Shown here one piece after another: positions 20,031-29,338 of a stretch of DNA of 64,000 nt (positions are counted from its first letter, which is position 1; every line of letters starts with the position of its first letter). The translations under genes and the position numbers were made by a program. This stretch comes from Alphaproteobacteria bacterium (GTDB taxonomy: Bacteria; Pseudomonadota; Alphaproteobacteria; UBA6615): assembly GCA_028279245.1 (NCBI GenBank), contig JANQOE010000003.1, positions 1 through 64,000 on the forward strand, given 5' to 3'. A model generated the notes under the pieces. That model had not been told where the DNA came from. It saw only the letters and a list, made by a program, of their open reading frames with translations, and did not search any database.

Positions 20031-21827
20031 CTACGCCGCGCGCCCTCGGCCATACAGCCCTTCAAGCTCGCCGCCATACCGTTCCTTGATTTTGTGACGC
20101 CGGATCTTCAGGGAAGGCGTCAGCATCTCGTTTTCCGTCGTAAACGGCTCCGGCGCGATCGAGAAACCACGCACCTGCTCATGCCGCGACAGCGCCTTGT
20201 TGGCCCGGTCGACGGCGGCACCCAGCGCCGCCCGCAACTCGGCTGAATCGACCCCGCCCTTCGCTTTGATCGTATCGGGGTCGGCGACGATCAGCGCCAC
20301 CAGATGCGGCTTCTTATCGCCGTACACCATGACCTGCTCGACCTCCGGCTCCAACGTCAGCACACCCTCGACTCGTTGCGGTGAGACATTGTCGCCACCG
20401 GAGTTCACAATGATGTCCTTTTTGCGGTCGGTGATCTGGATGTAGCCGTCTTCGTCGATCCGCCCGATGTCGCCGGTATGCACCCACCCGTCGCGCAACG
20501 CCTCGGCGGTTTCTTCCGGCCGCCGCCAGTAACCCTGCATCGTCAATTCGCCGCGCACGAGGATCTCGCCGTCGCCGGCGATCTTCACCTCGACGGCGGG
20601 GAACGCCGGCCCGACCGTGTGCATCTTGATGCCGAGCGGCGGATTGCAACTCACCACCGGCGCTGTCTCGGTTTGTCCATAGCCCTGCAGCAACCGCACG
20701 CCGAGCGCATGGAAGAACGTGCCGATGTCATAGTTCAGCGGCGCCCCACCCGACACGAACGCTTTCAATCGTCCGCCGAACCGCGCCGCCACCTTCGCCC
20801 GCACCAGCTTGTCCAGCACCTTGTCCGTCAGCGCATCGAAGAACGAAAGCCCCGCGTTTTCATACTGCTTACGGCCGAGTTCGATAGTCTTGTTGAACAG
20901 CTTCGCGCTCAAACCGCCCTTGCGTTCCACCCCGGTGACGATGCGTTGATACATCGACTCATAGAGCCGCGGCACCGCGGTCATGATCGTCGGACTGACC
21001 TCGGCCATGTTGGCGGACAGCTTGTCGATACTCTCCGCGTAGTAGATCTGCGCACCGATCGACATGGGGAAGAACAGGCCTGCCGTATGCTCATAAGAAT
21101 GACTCAACGGCAGGAAGGAGAGGAACGTCTCGTCGTGCAACTCCAACAGCCCGGAATCGGCGAACAGATGGTAAGCGCCGAAGCTGTTGCAGAGGATCGC
21201 GCCATGACTCAGCATCACGCCCTTCGGCACACCGCCGGTGCCGGAGGTGTAGATGATGCAGGACGTGTCGGTCCGCTTGATGGATTCCGCCATCGCCGCG
21301 GCACTGTCTCCGCCGCCGCCATCCCGGCGCAGCAGCTCGTCCCACCCCTCGACCCGCAGACCGAACCGGTCGATATCACCCCAATCGTCCATCGCGACGA
21401 TCGCCGACAGTTCGCCATAGCGCCGCGCCGCCGGCAGCAGCCGCTTCGCCAGCGCTGGGGTCGAGACGATAGCCAGCTTCGCCCCGCTATCCTGCAGCAG
21501 GTAGAAGTTGTCATCTTCGGTGTTCGTCGTATAGGCAGGTACCGCCACGCCGCCGCCGGCCATGATCGCCAGATCGGCGATCGCCCATTCCGGCCTGTTC
21601 TCGGCGATCAGCAGCACCCGTTCCCCGGGGTCCATGCCGAGTGTCCGCAGGCTGCGGCACAACGCGTCGACTTGCGCACCGGCCTGCTGCCAGGTCATCG
21701 ACTGCCACGTGCCGTTGGATTTGGCCCAGAACAGCGGCCTGTCGCGAAGCTCTTGCCCTTTGTCGAAAAACATGTGCGGCAAGCTTCGCCAGCGGTCATA
21801 CCGTTGGCCGTAGTCGCCAGCGTCCAT
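20031..21827 (-). CDS. Long-chain fatty acid--CoA ligase (AMP-forming)
   Basis: This enzyme activates fatty acids to acyl-CoA through an acyl-adenylate. The 598-residue protein has the AMP-binding motif IIYTSGTGGVPKGVMLSHGA, the GYGQTETAPVVSCNP segment, and the late motif WVHTGDIGRIDEDGYIQITD. It belongs to the FAA1/AMP-dependent synthetase branch (DFLSFLPLSHSYEHT-type region). The ORF track begins at a GTG (21851). The ATG at 21827 is preceded by GGAGAGGAG and is preferred. Substrate chain length cannot be read. Some members activate other carboxylates. Confidence 0.9.
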   Translation of the reverse strand: MDAGDYGQRYDRWRSLPHMFFDKGQELRDRPLFWAKSNGTWQSMTWQQAGAQVDALCRSLRTLGMDPGERVLLIAENRPEWAIADLAIMAGGGVAVPAYTTNTEDDNFYLLQDSGAKLAIVSTPALAKRLLPAARRYGELSAIVAMDDWGDIDRFGLRVEGWDELLRRDGGGGDSAAAMAESIKRTDTSCIIYTSGTGGVPKGVMLSHGAILCNSFGAYHLFADSGLLELHDETFLSFLPLSHSYEHTAGLFFPMSIGAQIYYAESIDKLSANMAEVSPTIMTAVPRLYESMYQRIVTGVERKGGLSAKLFNKTIELGRKQYENAGLSFFDALTDKVLDKLVRAKVAARFGGRLKAFVSGGAPLNYDIGTFFHALGVRLLQGYGQTETAPVVSCNPPLGIKMHTVGPAFPAVEVKIAGDGEILVRGELTMQGYWRRPEETAEALRDGWVHTGDIGRIDEDGYIQITDRKKDIIVNSGGDNVSPQRVEGVLTLEPEVEQVMVYGDKKPHLVALIVADPDTIKAKGGVDSAELRAALGAAVDRANKALSRHEQVRGFSIAPEPFTTENEMLTPSLKIRRHKIKERYGGELEGLYGRGRAA

Positions 21828-21918
21828 TGGTCTGTTCGCTCCTCTCCGCACACTGACTCGTGCGGTTGTTGGACATCGTAAAGGACCCTATCTCCCACCT
21901 AGATTCAAGGAGTTAAGA

Positions 21919-23697
21919 ATGAGCGAGAATCAGGCAATCGGCGATCTGCCGGAGTGGGATCTGTCGGACCTATACCCGGCAATGGATTCACCGGCGGTCG
22001 AACGCGATATTGAAGCCGCCCGCACCGCAGCCCAAGCGTTCGAGAAACGTCACAAAGGCAATGTCGCGAACTACCCGGGCGCCGATCTAGCCGCCGCGAT
22101 CGCCGAGTACGAGCGTCTGGAAGAGACACTGTCGAGGCTACTGAGCTACGCCGGCCTGCAGCATGCCGGCAACATGAGCGATCCGGAAGTCGCGCGCTTC
22201 TACCAGCACATCCAGGAAAACGTCACTGACATATCGAGTTACCTGGTCTTCTTCACCCTCGAGATCAATCGCATCGACGACGCGGATCTCAATGCGAAGC
22301 TTGAGGTGGTGGGTCTCGCCACCTACGCGCCCTGGCTTCGCGACATCCGTGCACTTCGGCCACACCAGCTCTCCGACGAACTCGAAAGACTGTTACACGA
22401 GAAAAGCGTCACCGGCCACGCTGCCTGGACCCGCCTGTTCGACGAGACCATGGCCAGGCTTCGCTTCCCGCTGGACGGCAAGGAACTAACCAGCGCCGAG
22501 GTGCTGGATCTGCTTTCTGACCCGAACGCCGACAAACGGAAAGCGGCCGCCGCCACCCTCGGCCAGGTCCTCGGTGATAACCTTCACGTCTTCAGTTTCA
22601 TCACCAACACGCTGGCGAAGGACAAGGAGATCGAGGACCGGTGGCGCCGCTTCGCCCGTCCTGTATCGAGGCGCAACCTTGAAAACCATGTCGAGGACGA
22701 AGTTGTGCAGGCCTTGGTGTCGGCAGTAAAGGACGCCTACCCGCGCCTCTCCCACCGCTACTACGCGCTGAAGGCCCGCTGGTTCGGCAAGGACCAACTC
22801 GACCACTGGGACCGCAACGCCCCCATGCCCGACGCCGACGAGGATGTGTTCCCTTGGACCAGGGCCGTCGACACCGTGCTCGATGCCTACAGCCAATTCT
22901 CGCCGCAGCTCGCCGAAATCGGCCAGCGCTTCTTCGACAACCGTTGGATCGACGGCCCGGTCCGCCCGGGCAAGGCGCCCGGAGCCTTCGCCCACCCGAC
23001 CGTGCCCAGCAGCCACCCCTACCTCTTGCTCAACTACCAGGGCAAAACCCGCGACGTGATGACCCTGGCCCACGAGCTAGGTCACGGCGTGCACCAGGTG
23101 CTGGCCGCGAAGCAGGGCCATTTGATGGCCGACACGCCACTGACCCTCGCCGAGACCGCCAGCGTGTTCGGCGAGATGCTGACCTTCCGCAAGCTGCTGG
23201 CCGACACCAAAGACCAACGGCAGCGCCGCAACCTGCTCGCCGGCAAGGTCGAGGACATGCTGAACACCGTCGTCCGCCAGACCGCCTTCTTCGAATTCGA
23301 GGAGCGGGTGCATGACCGCCGCCACAAGGGCGAGCTACTGGCGACCGAAATCTCCGACATCTGGATCGACATCCAGACCGAAAGCCTCGGCCCGGCGATC
23401 CGTTTCGACGAGGGCTACCGGAGCTACTGGTCCTACATCCCCCACTTCATCCACTCGCCGTTCTATGTCTATGCCTATGCGTTCGGCGATTGCTTGGTAA
23501 ACTCCCTTTACGCCCGCTACGAGCAAGCCCATGAAGGCTTCGCTGGACGCTATCTGGAAATGCTGTCCGCTGCCGGTACCTTGCGCCACAAGGAACTGCT
23601 GGCGCCCTTCGGCCTCGACGCATCCCGGCCCGAATTCTGGCAGCAGGGCCTGGCGATGATCGGCGGCTTCATCGACGAGTTGGAGGAGTTGGCCTGA
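21919..23697 (+). CDS. pepF: M3-family oligoendopeptidase F
   Basis: PepF is a cytoplasmic zinc metallopeptidase that cuts medium-length peptides. The 592-residue protein carries the zinc motif HELGHGVHQ (about residue 390) and the downstream TLAETASVFGEM segment with the third zinc ligand. Near the C-terminus, PHFIHSPFYVYAYAFG contains the conserved His/Tyr residues. The length is typical. The start has AAGGAG eight bases upstream. Its stop abuts the GTG of the next gene, so translation of the two is probably coupled. Confidence 0.94.
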   Translation: MSENQAIGDLPEWDLSDLYPAMDSPAVERDIEAARTAAQAFEKRHKGNVANYPGADLAAAIAEYERLEETLSRLLSYAGLQHAGNMSDPEVARFYQHIQENVTDISSYLVFFTLEINRIDDADLNAKLEVVGLATYAPWLRDIRALRPHQLSDELERLLHEKSVTGHAAWTRLFDETMARLRFPLDGKELTSAEVLDLLSDPNADKRKAAAATLGQVLGDNLHVFSFITNTLAKDKEIEDRWRRFARPVSRRNLENHVEDEVVQALVSAVKDAYPRLSHRYYALKARWFGKDQLDHWDRNAPMPDADEDVFPWTRAVDTVLDAYSQFSPQLAEIGQRFFDNRWIDGPVRPGKAPGAFAHPTVPSSHPYLLLNYQGKTRDVMTLAHELGHGVHQVLAAKQGHLMADTPLTLAETASVFGEMLTFRKLLADTKDQRQRRNLLAGKVEDMLNTVVRQTAFFEFEERVHDRRHKGELLATEISDIWIDIQTESLGPAIRFDEGYRSYWSYIPHFIHSPFYVYAYAFGDCLVNSLYARYEQAHEGFAGRYLEMLSAAGTLRHKELLAPFGLDASRPEFWQQGLAMIGGFIDELEELA

Positions 23698-25041
23698 GTG
23701 GCTGATCAGGACCCCACAGTCCTCGGCCAGGTCGGCCGCTTCGTCCGCGTCGGCCGGGCCGTCGGCGGCACTGCGGCCCGCCTCGCCGGCAACCGCTATC
23801 TCGGCCTGGATCTCGACCGGGACAAGCATGCCGCCGACTTGAAGCTGGCCCTCGGCGGCTTGAAGGGGCCGTTGATGAAGGCGGCACAAATCCTTGCAAC
23901 GATTCCCGACGCGCTGCCGGCTGAGTACGCGACGGAGCTGAGCCAGCTCCAGGCCAATGCCCCATCCATGGGCTGGCCCTTCGTCAAACGGCGCATGGCG
24001 ACCGAGTTGGGACCCGACTGGCAGGCCAAGTTCAAGTCCTTCGAGCACACCGCCGCCCGCGCCGCGTCCCTTGGCCAGGTCCACCGCGCCACCGATCAGG
24101 ACGACCGGCAACTCGCCTGCAAGCTGCAGTACCCGGACATGGCATCCGCGGTCTCAGCCGACCTCCAGCAGCTTAAGCTGATCTTCGCTATCTACGCGCG
24201 TCGCGACAGCTCCATTAACACATCGCAGATCCACGCCGAGCTGTCAGAACGGCTGCGCGAGGAACTCGATTACGAGCGTGAGGCCAACCACACCCGCATG
24301 TACCGCGAGATGCTCGGCGACGAAGCGAATGTGCACGTGCCGGAGGTCATTGAATCGCTATCCGCCGGACGGCTGCTCACAACGACTTGGTACGACGGCG
24401 AGCCGTTGGCCGCTTACGCCGGGCAGGAAGACGCCGACCGCAACACTGTCGCCTACAACATGTTCCGCGCTTGGTACGTGCCGTTCTACTTCTATGGGGT
24501 CATTCATGGTGACCCTCACCTCGGCAACTACACGGTCCGCCCCGAAGATGCTTCCGTGAATTTGTTCGACTTCGGTTGTATCCGCGTGTTCCAGCCGAAA
24601 TTCGTCGGCGGCGTCATCGACCTTTACAACGCCCTGCGCACCGACGACGAAGCACTGGCCGTGCACGCCTACGAGACCTGGGGCTTCAAGGATCTGAGCC
24701 GCGAAACGGTCCGCGTCCTCAATATCTGGGCGAACTTCGTTTACGCGCCGATCATGGACGACCGTACCCAACGCATTCAGGAATCCGAGTCCGGCCTCTA
24801 CGGCGCCAACATTGCCCACCAGGTGCACCAGGAACTGCGCAGCACCGGCTCAGTGACTCCGCCGCGTGAATTCGTGCTGATGGACCGGGCGGCGATCGGC
24901 CTTGGTTCGGTGTTCCTGCGGCTGAAAGCGGAGATCAACTGGCACCGCTTATTCCATGATTTAATTGATGGTTTCGACTTGGCCGGGTTGGAGCAACGGC
25001 AGGCCGAAATGCTGACCCGCCACCGCCTGCCCCTGCCATGA
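23698..25041 (+). CDS. ABC1/UbiB-family atypical kinase
   Basis: This family supports ubiquinone synthesis or lipid transport and has ATPase rather than classical kinase activity. The 447-residue protein shows the KxGQ-like region LKGPLMKAAQILATIPDALP, the Ala-rich loop AARAASLGQVHRATD, the catalytic VIHGDPHLGNYTV and the metal-binding NLFDFGCIRV. There is no C-terminal transmembrane pair, which makes it closer to AarF/ADCK3-like soluble members than to UbiB. It starts with GTG directly after the pepF stop, with GGAGGAG upstream. It overlaps the thioredoxin-like gene by ATGA. Confidence 0.88.
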   Translation: MADQDPTVLGQVGRFVRVGRAVGGTAARLAGNRYLGLDLDRDKHAADLKLALGGLKGPLMKAAQILATIPDALPAEYATELSQLQANAPSMGWPFVKRRMATELGPDWQAKFKSFEHTAARAASLGQVHRATDQDDRQLACKLQYPDMASAVSADLQQLKLIFAIYARRDSSINTSQIHAELSERLREELDYEREANHTRMYREMLGDEANVHVPEVIESLSAGRLLTTTWYDGEPLAAYAGQEDADRNTVAYNMFRAWYVPFYFYGVIHGDPHLGNYTVRPEDASVNLFDFGCIRVFQPKFVGGVIDLYNALRTDDEALAVHAYETWGFKDLSRETVRVLNIWANFVYAPIMDDRTQRIQESESGLYGANIAHQVHQELRSTGSVTPPREFVLMDRAAIGLGSVFLRLKAEINWHRLFHDLIDGFDLAGLEQRQAEMLTRHRLPLP

Positions 25042-25586
25042 GGCCACGCGGCTGGATCCACGCCTTGGCGGCCGCAGCGCTGCTTCTGGGGCTCTCAGCG
25101 ACCTACAGCCAGGCCCAAAACGTCGACCTCGACCACGACACCGCCGTCGAGTTGGCCGCTCTGCCGATCCTCCGCGGCCCCAGTCTCGACCCACAGGCGC
25201 TGCAAACCCGCCCAACCATCGTCGCCTTCTTCGCCAGTTGGTGCGCCCCTTGCCGCGCTGGCTTCGTTGAGTTCCGCAAACTCATTGAGCAGGCCGGGGC
25301 GGACAACCTGACGGTGATCGCCGTCAACTGGCTGGAGGATGCCGGCCACTATCCTGGCGAGAGCTTCCGGCTGCAGCGGTTGCTCGACCGGGTCGCGCCG
25401 CACATCACCGTTCTTGAGGGGAACGACGAGATCAGCGCCCGCTTTGGCGGGGTCGACATTCTGCCGACGCTGTTCGTCTTCGACCAAGCCGGCAACGAGT
25501 CGTTCCGCTTCGTCTACGACGGCGTTTCGCCGCCATCCCACCCCGACGCGGCGGAGCTATTTGAGGCCCTCGTCGCGCATCGGTAG
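25038..25586 (+). CDS. TlpA-like thioredoxin-fold protein, exported
   Basis: The 182-residue protein has an N-terminal signal peptide (RGWIHALAAAALLLGLSATY then SQAQ). The thioredoxin fold contains the redox site FFASWCAPCRAGF near residue 70 and the cis-proline region VDILPTLFVFD. It would act as a periplasmic thiol-disulfide reductase or cytochrome-maturation helper, but no ccm genes are nearby. The start codon overlaps the stop of the upstream kinase-like gene (ATGA), making a pepF-kinase-tlpA operon. Its partner protein is unknown. Confidence 0.85.
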   Translation: MRPRGWIHALAAAALLLGLSATYSQAQNVDLDHDTAVELAALPILRGPSLDPQALQTRPTIVAFFASWCAPCRAGFVEFRKLIEQAGADNLTVIAVNWLEDAGHYPGESFRLQRLLDRVAPHITVLEGNDEISARFGGVDILPTLFVFDQAGNESFRFVYDGVSPPSHPDAAELFEALVAHR

Positions 25587-25668
25587 CACCCCTTGTCCTA
25601 GCGCGCCTCCCAAGGCAAATTAGCGCCCGTCCAAAATAACTCCTTCTCCGCAATAGCGGATCACATAC

Positions 25669-26886
25669 ATGAAGATCGCCATCCCGAGAGAGCGCCGGCC
25701 GCATGAGCAGCGGGTCGCGGCAACCCCTGAAACCGTCAAGCGGTTTTGCAGCCTTGGTGCCGAGGTCGCTGTGGAGACCGGCGCCGGTGCCGCCGCATCC
25801 TATCTGGATGATGCCTATGAGGAGGCCGGGGCGACCATCGTCCCGGATGCCGGCGGCGCCTTTGCCGACGCCGACCTGGTCCTCAAGGTGCAGCGGCCGA
25901 TGACCGCTGAGGAGGGCCGGGATGAGTTAAGCCAGATCCCCGACGGCACCATGCTCGTCGCCCAGCTCAACCCCTACGGGTCGGAATTTGAGATCGCCCT
26001 GCGCGCCTATGTGCGCAAGCGGATCGATGCTTTCGCCCTGGAACTGACGCCCCGCATCACCCGCGCCCAGTCGATGGACATCTTGAGTTCTCAGTCCAAC
26101 TTGTCGGGCTACCGGGCGGTGCTCGACGCCGTTTACGAGTTCGGGCGGGCAATGCCTATGATGATGACCGCCGCCGGCCGCATCAATCCAGCCAAGGTGT
26201 TCGTGATGGGCGCGGGCGTCGCCGGCCTCCAGGCGATCGCCACGGCGCGCCGGCTCGGCGCCATTGTCTCCGCCACCGACGTCCGGCCGGTCGCCAAGGA
26301 GCAGGTCGAGAGCCTGGGCGCCTCCTTCGTCATGGTTGAGAGCGAGGAAGCGGCCTCCGCCGAGACCAGCGGCGGCTATGCCAAGGAAATGTCCGAGGAC
26401 TACCAGCGCCGCCAAGCCGAGCTAATCGCCGAAACGATCAAGTCCCAGGACATCGTCATCACCACCGCCCTGATCCCTGGGCGTCCCGCACCGACCCTGG
26501 TGACGGAGGAGATGGTGACGACGATGAAGCCGGGTTCGGTCATCGTCGACCTGGCGGTCGAACAAGGCGGCAACTGTCCCCTGTCGAAAGCGGGCAAGAC
26601 CACCCGGGTTCACGATGTGACCATCGTCGGACCGGTGAACCTGCCGTCCCGGCTCGCCGCCGACGCCTCGGCCCTCTACGCCCGCAACGTGCTGAACTTC
26701 GTGACCCCAATGATCGACAAGGAAAACAAGAAGATCGCGGTCGATTGGGAAGATGAAATCATCACCGGCACCTGCCTGACCCGGGGCGGTGACGTCGTCC
26801 ATCCGAACTTCAAGCCAGAGCAGCCGGCGCCTGAACCGGCCCCCGCTGCCCCTCCATCCGAAGACCAAGACCAAGCCGGAGCCTGA
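25669..26886 (+). CDS. pntAA: Proton-translocating NAD(P)+ transhydrogenase subunit alpha, part 1 (domain I)
   Basis: This peripheral NAD(H)-binding component of the energy-linked transhydrogenase makes NADPH at the expense of the proton gradient. The 405-residue protein starts MKIAIPRERRPHEQRVAATP. It shows ALELTPRITRAQSMDILSSQ, the nucleotide fold VMGAGVAGLQAIATARRLGA and the mobile loop region KEMSEDYQRRQAELI. A Pro/Ala-rich tail links functionally to PntAB. As in Rhodospirillum, the alpha subunit is split into two genes. pntAB follows three bases after the stop. Confidence 0.95.
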   Translation: MKIAIPRERRPHEQRVAATPETVKRFCSLGAEVAVETGAGAAASYLDDAYEEAGATIVPDAGGAFADADLVLKVQRPMTAEEGRDELSQIPDGTMLVAQLNPYGSEFEIALRAYVRKRIDAFALELTPRITRAQSMDILSSQSNLSGYRAVLDAVYEFGRAMPMMMTAAGRINPAKVFVMGAGVAGLQAIATARRLGAIVSATDVRPVAKEQVESLGASFVMVESEEAASAETSGGYAKEMSEDYQRRQAELIAETIKSQDIVITTALIPGRPAPTLVTEEMVTTMKPGSVIVDLAVEQGGNCPLSKAGKTTRVHDVTIVGPVNLPSRLAADASALYARNVLNFVTPMIDKENKKIAVDWEDEIITGTCLTRGGDVVHPNFKPEQPAPEPAPAAPPSEDQDQAGA

Positions 26887-26889
26887 CGT

Positions 26890-27318
26890 ATGGACCCAGC
26901 AACTCTTGCGGAGAACGCCGCGGCGCTCGCCAATGAGGCGCAGCGCCTGGCCGGCGAACTCGAAGGCGTCGCCGAGCGGGCAGCGGCCCTGGCCGGTGAG
27001 GCCACCCAGGTGGTCGCCACTTCCGCCGCCACCGGCAGCGACCCGTTCGTCTTCCTGTTCACTGTTTTCGTCCTGGCGGTATTCGTCGGCTACTACGTGG
27101 TCTGGAGCGTCACTCCGGCACTTCACTCGCCGCTGATGGCCGTCACCAACGCCATTTCGTCGGTGATCGTGGTCGGCGCCCTAATTGCCGCTGGCCCCAG
27201 CGACTTCTCTCTTTCCAAATTCTTCGGCTTCTTGGCAGTGGTTCTGGCCTCGGTGAACATCTTCGGTGGTTTCATCGTGACCCAGCGCATGCTGTCGATG
27301 TTCCGCCGCAGCAAGTAG
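26890..27318 (+). CDS. pntAB: NAD(P)+ transhydrogenase subunit alpha, part 2 (membrane domain)
   Basis: The 142-residue membrane subunit supplies part of the proton channel. An Ala/Glu-rich, probably helical N-terminus of about 50 residues precedes four hydrophobic segments. They include [20 protein letters not shown], the conserved [20 protein letters not shown] and [17 protein letters not shown]. Size and order match the split PntAB of Rhodospirillum rubrum. It lies between pntAA and pntB with only three and twelve bases of spacing, so the three products should be made together. Confidence 0.94.
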   Translation: MDPATLAENAAALANEAQRLAGELEGVAERAAALAGEATQVVATSAATGSDPFVFLFTVFVLAVFVGYYVVWSVTPALHSPLMAVTNAISSVIVVGALIAAGPSDFSLSKFFGFLAVVLASVNIFGGFIVTQRMLSMFRRSK

Positions 27319-27330
27319 GCGACCAAGTCC

Positions 27331-28725
27331 ATGTCCAGCAGCGTGTCGGCCTTCGCCTACATCATCGCCAGCATTTGTTTCATCATGGCCCTCCGGGGCC
27401 TGAGTTCCCCGGTAACCGCGCGCCGCGGCAATCTGTTCGGCATCGCCGGCATGGCGATTGCCGTGGTCGCTACCCTGGCGCTGCCCCAGGTCATGTCCTT
27501 CGGCACGATCATTGTGGGCGTGCTGATCGGCGGGACAATCGGCACGGTCATCGCCCGCCGCATCGAAATGACGGCCCTGCCACAGCTCGTTGCCGCGTTT
27601 CACTCGCTGGTCGGCTTGGCCGCCGTGTTCGTTGCCGCCGCGGCCTTCTATGCGCCGGAAACGCTGGGCATCGGCACGGCCGACGATATCAAGACCGCCA
27701 GCCTGATCGAGATGTCCATCGGTGTCGCCATTGGCGCCATCACCTTCACCGGCTCGGTCATCGCCTTCGGCAAGCTGCAAGGTATCCTGTCCGGCAAGCC
27801 GGTGGTCTTCGGTGGCCAGCATCTGCTTAACCTAGTCCTCGGCATTGTCCTGCTGTTGCTGGTCGTTTGGTTCGTGACCAGCGAGTCCGGCTTTGTTTTC
27901 TGGCTGATCGTCATTCTGTCCCTGGCCATCGGCATCCTCATCATCGTGCCGATCGGCGGCGCCGACATGCCGGTCGTCGTCTCGATGCTCAATTCCTACT
28001 CGGGCTGGGCCGCCGCTGGGATCGGCTTCACCCTCGAGAACCCGTTGCTGATCATTACCGGCGCCCTGGTTGGCTCCTCCGGCGCCATCCTCAGCTACAT
28101 CATGTGCAAGGGCATGAACCGGTCCTTCTTCAACGTGATCCTTGGCGGCTTCGGCGGCGAAGCGGCGGGTCCCGGTGAGGATATGGGCGACAAGACGGTG
28201 CGCCAGGGCGCGGCCGACGACGCGGCGTTCATCATGTCCCAAGCCAAGTCGATCATCATCGTACCGGGCTACGGCATGGCCGTGGCCCAGGCCCAGCACT
28301 CGCTGCGGGAAATGGTCGACCAGCTCAAGACCCGTGGCGTCGAGGTCCGTTACGCCATCCACCCCGTCGCCGGCCGCATGCCCGGCCACATGAACGTGCT
28401 GTTGGCCGAAGCCAGCGTGCCCTACGATGAGGTGCTGGAACTCGACGAGATCAACCGCGACTTCACCATGACCGACGTCGCCTTTGTCATCGGCGCCAAC
28501 GACATCACCAACCCGTCGGCGAAGACGGACAAGGCGAGCCCAATCTACGGCATGCCGGTGCTGAACGTTGAAGAGTCGGGGACCGTGCTGTTCGTCAAAC
28601 GCTCCCTGGCGTCAGGTTACGCCGGCGTCGACAACTCCCTGTTCTACCGCGACAACACGATGATGCTGTTCGGCGACGCCAAGAAGATGTGCGACGACAT
28701 CATCAAGGCGCTGGAGAATATCTAG
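27331..28725 (+). CDS. pntB: NAD(P)+ transhydrogenase subunit beta
   Basis: PntB combines the main membrane proton channel with the NADPH-binding domain III. The 464-residue protein has eight to nine membrane segments, including VAAFHSLVGLAAVFVAAAAF and LLIITGALVGSSGAILSYIM. It then has the soluble NADP site IIIVPGYGMAVAQAQHSL and FVIGANDITNPSAKTDK. Length and motifs are normal. It is the last gene of the pnt operon, with a possible tiny membrane ORF and weak terminator downstream. Confidence 0.96.
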   Translation: MSSSVSAFAYIIASICFIMALRGLSSPVTARRGNLFGIAGMAIAVVATLALPQVMSFGTIIVGVLIGGTIGTVIARRIEMTALPQLVAAFHSLVGLAAVFVAAAAFYAPETLGIGTADDIKTASLIEMSIGVAIGAITFTGSVIAFGKLQGILSGKPVVFGGQHLLNLVLGIVLLLLVVWFVTSESGFVFWLIVILSLAIGILIIVPIGGADMPVVVSMLNSYSGWAAAGIGFTLENPLLIITGALVGSSGAILSYIMCKGMNRSFFNVILGGFGGEAAGPGEDMGDKTVRQGAADDAAFIMSQAKSIIIVPGYGMAVAQAQHSLREMVDQLKTRGVEVRYAIHPVAGRMPGHMNVLLAEASVPYDEVLELDEINRDFTMTDVAFVIGANDITNPSAKTDKASPIYGMPVLNVEESGTVLFVKRSLASGYAGVDNSLFYRDNTMMLFGDAKKMCDDIIKALENI

Positions 28726-28781
28726 CTGCCCGTATGACGTCTGGCGTGGGCTCCAGCTGGAGACCTGATAGGCGTTAGCCA

Positions 28782-28862
28782 ATGAATAGGAAACAGAGAT
28801 CCACGCTCGCGATCCTCGTCGCGATCGCCGTGGCGGTCTTCGTCGCCGTTACCAACAGTTAG
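28782..28862 (+). CDS. Possible 26-residue single-span membrane peptide
   Basis: This short ORF is absent from the track. ATG at 28782 to TAG at 28862 encodes a peptide starting MNRKQRST, followed by LAILVAIAVAVFVAVTN. That is a charged N-terminus and one hydrophobic helix. It lies 56 bases after pntB on the same strand. The ribosome binding site is weak. A short stem-loop (AACAG/CTGTT, 28863-28878) with a TTTT run lies right after the stop. It may be a small membrane protein or chance. Confidence 0.35.
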   Translation: MNRKQRSTLAILVAIAVAVFVAVTNS

Positions 28863-28971
28863 AACAGAGCACGCTGTTTTCGGCCCCGCCGGATCAGCCG
28901 TTTATCGCACAGCTCCACGGTGGCGCTGTGTCGGCGGGCCACCGCGCGACGAGGCGCATCATGCCCGACAT

Positions 28972-28998
28972 CAAAAGCGGCGCCCCACTGGAGCGCCG
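28972..28998 (-). terminator. Putative rho-independent terminator of rpsU
   Basis: Read on the minus strand after the rpsU stop, CGGCGC and GCGCCG pair around a nine-base loop and are followed by CTTTTG. The hairpin spans 28978-28998, with the T-run at 28973-28976. The stem is short but GC-only, and it lies about 35 bases past the rpsU stop. The rest of the 28863-29032 gap shows nothing else that I can support. Confidence 0.5.
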
Positions 28999-29032
28999 TC
29001 ACCAATAATCCGACTTGTCGACTGGGAGAGGC

Positions 29033-29230
29033 TTAGGAGCCTTCTCGTTCCTTCCGCTTGCGGGCCAGCTTCCGCGCCCGGCGGATCGCTTCCGCCTTCT
29101 CGCGCGCACGCTTCTCCGACGGCTTCTCGTAGGAGCGGCGGAGCTTCATTTCACGAAAGATCCCCTCGCGCTGCATCTTTTTCTTCAGCGCCTTCAGAGC
29201 TTGATCGACGTTATTGTCGCGAACGACCAC
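29033..29230 (-). CDS. rpsU: 30S ribosomal protein S21
   Basis: S21 binds the 16S rRNA 3' domain and aids initiation. The protein reads [20 protein letters not shown] and ends in a very basic tail ([18 protein letters not shown]), the normal alphaproteobacterial S21. The track start is a GTG at 29228-29230, but it is 17 bases from the only strong Shine-Dalgarno (GGAGG). That site is instead spaced eight bases from an in-frame ATC (29237-29239), giving an N-terminus close to the usual (M)VQVVVRDNN. Initiation at a rare AUC codon, extending the CDS to 29239, is possible. Confidence 0.92.
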   Translation of the reverse strand: MVVRDNNVDQALKALKKKMQREGIFREMKLRRSYEKPSEKRAREKAEAIRRARKLARKRKEREGS

Positions 29231-29241
29231 CTGGACGATGG

Positions 29242-29255
29242 CTAGGTCCTCCTAG
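29242..29255 (-). promoter_or_regulatory. Mini-hairpin presenting the rpsU Shine-Dalgarno
   Basis: On the minus strand the sequence CTAGGAGGACCTAG is a perfect 5-bp stem (CTAGG/CCTAG) with the AGGA of the Shine-Dalgarno in its loop. It lies just before the rpsU start region. It may tune S21 synthesis. The structure is seen; the role is inferred. Confidence 0.4.
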
Positions 29256-29338
29256 TAGGCACGAGTACTAACGGGCCGGGAGCACCCAGCCGGGAAGCGC
29301 GCGAAATAGCACATGGCGGTCCGTCTGCCAAGCGGATC

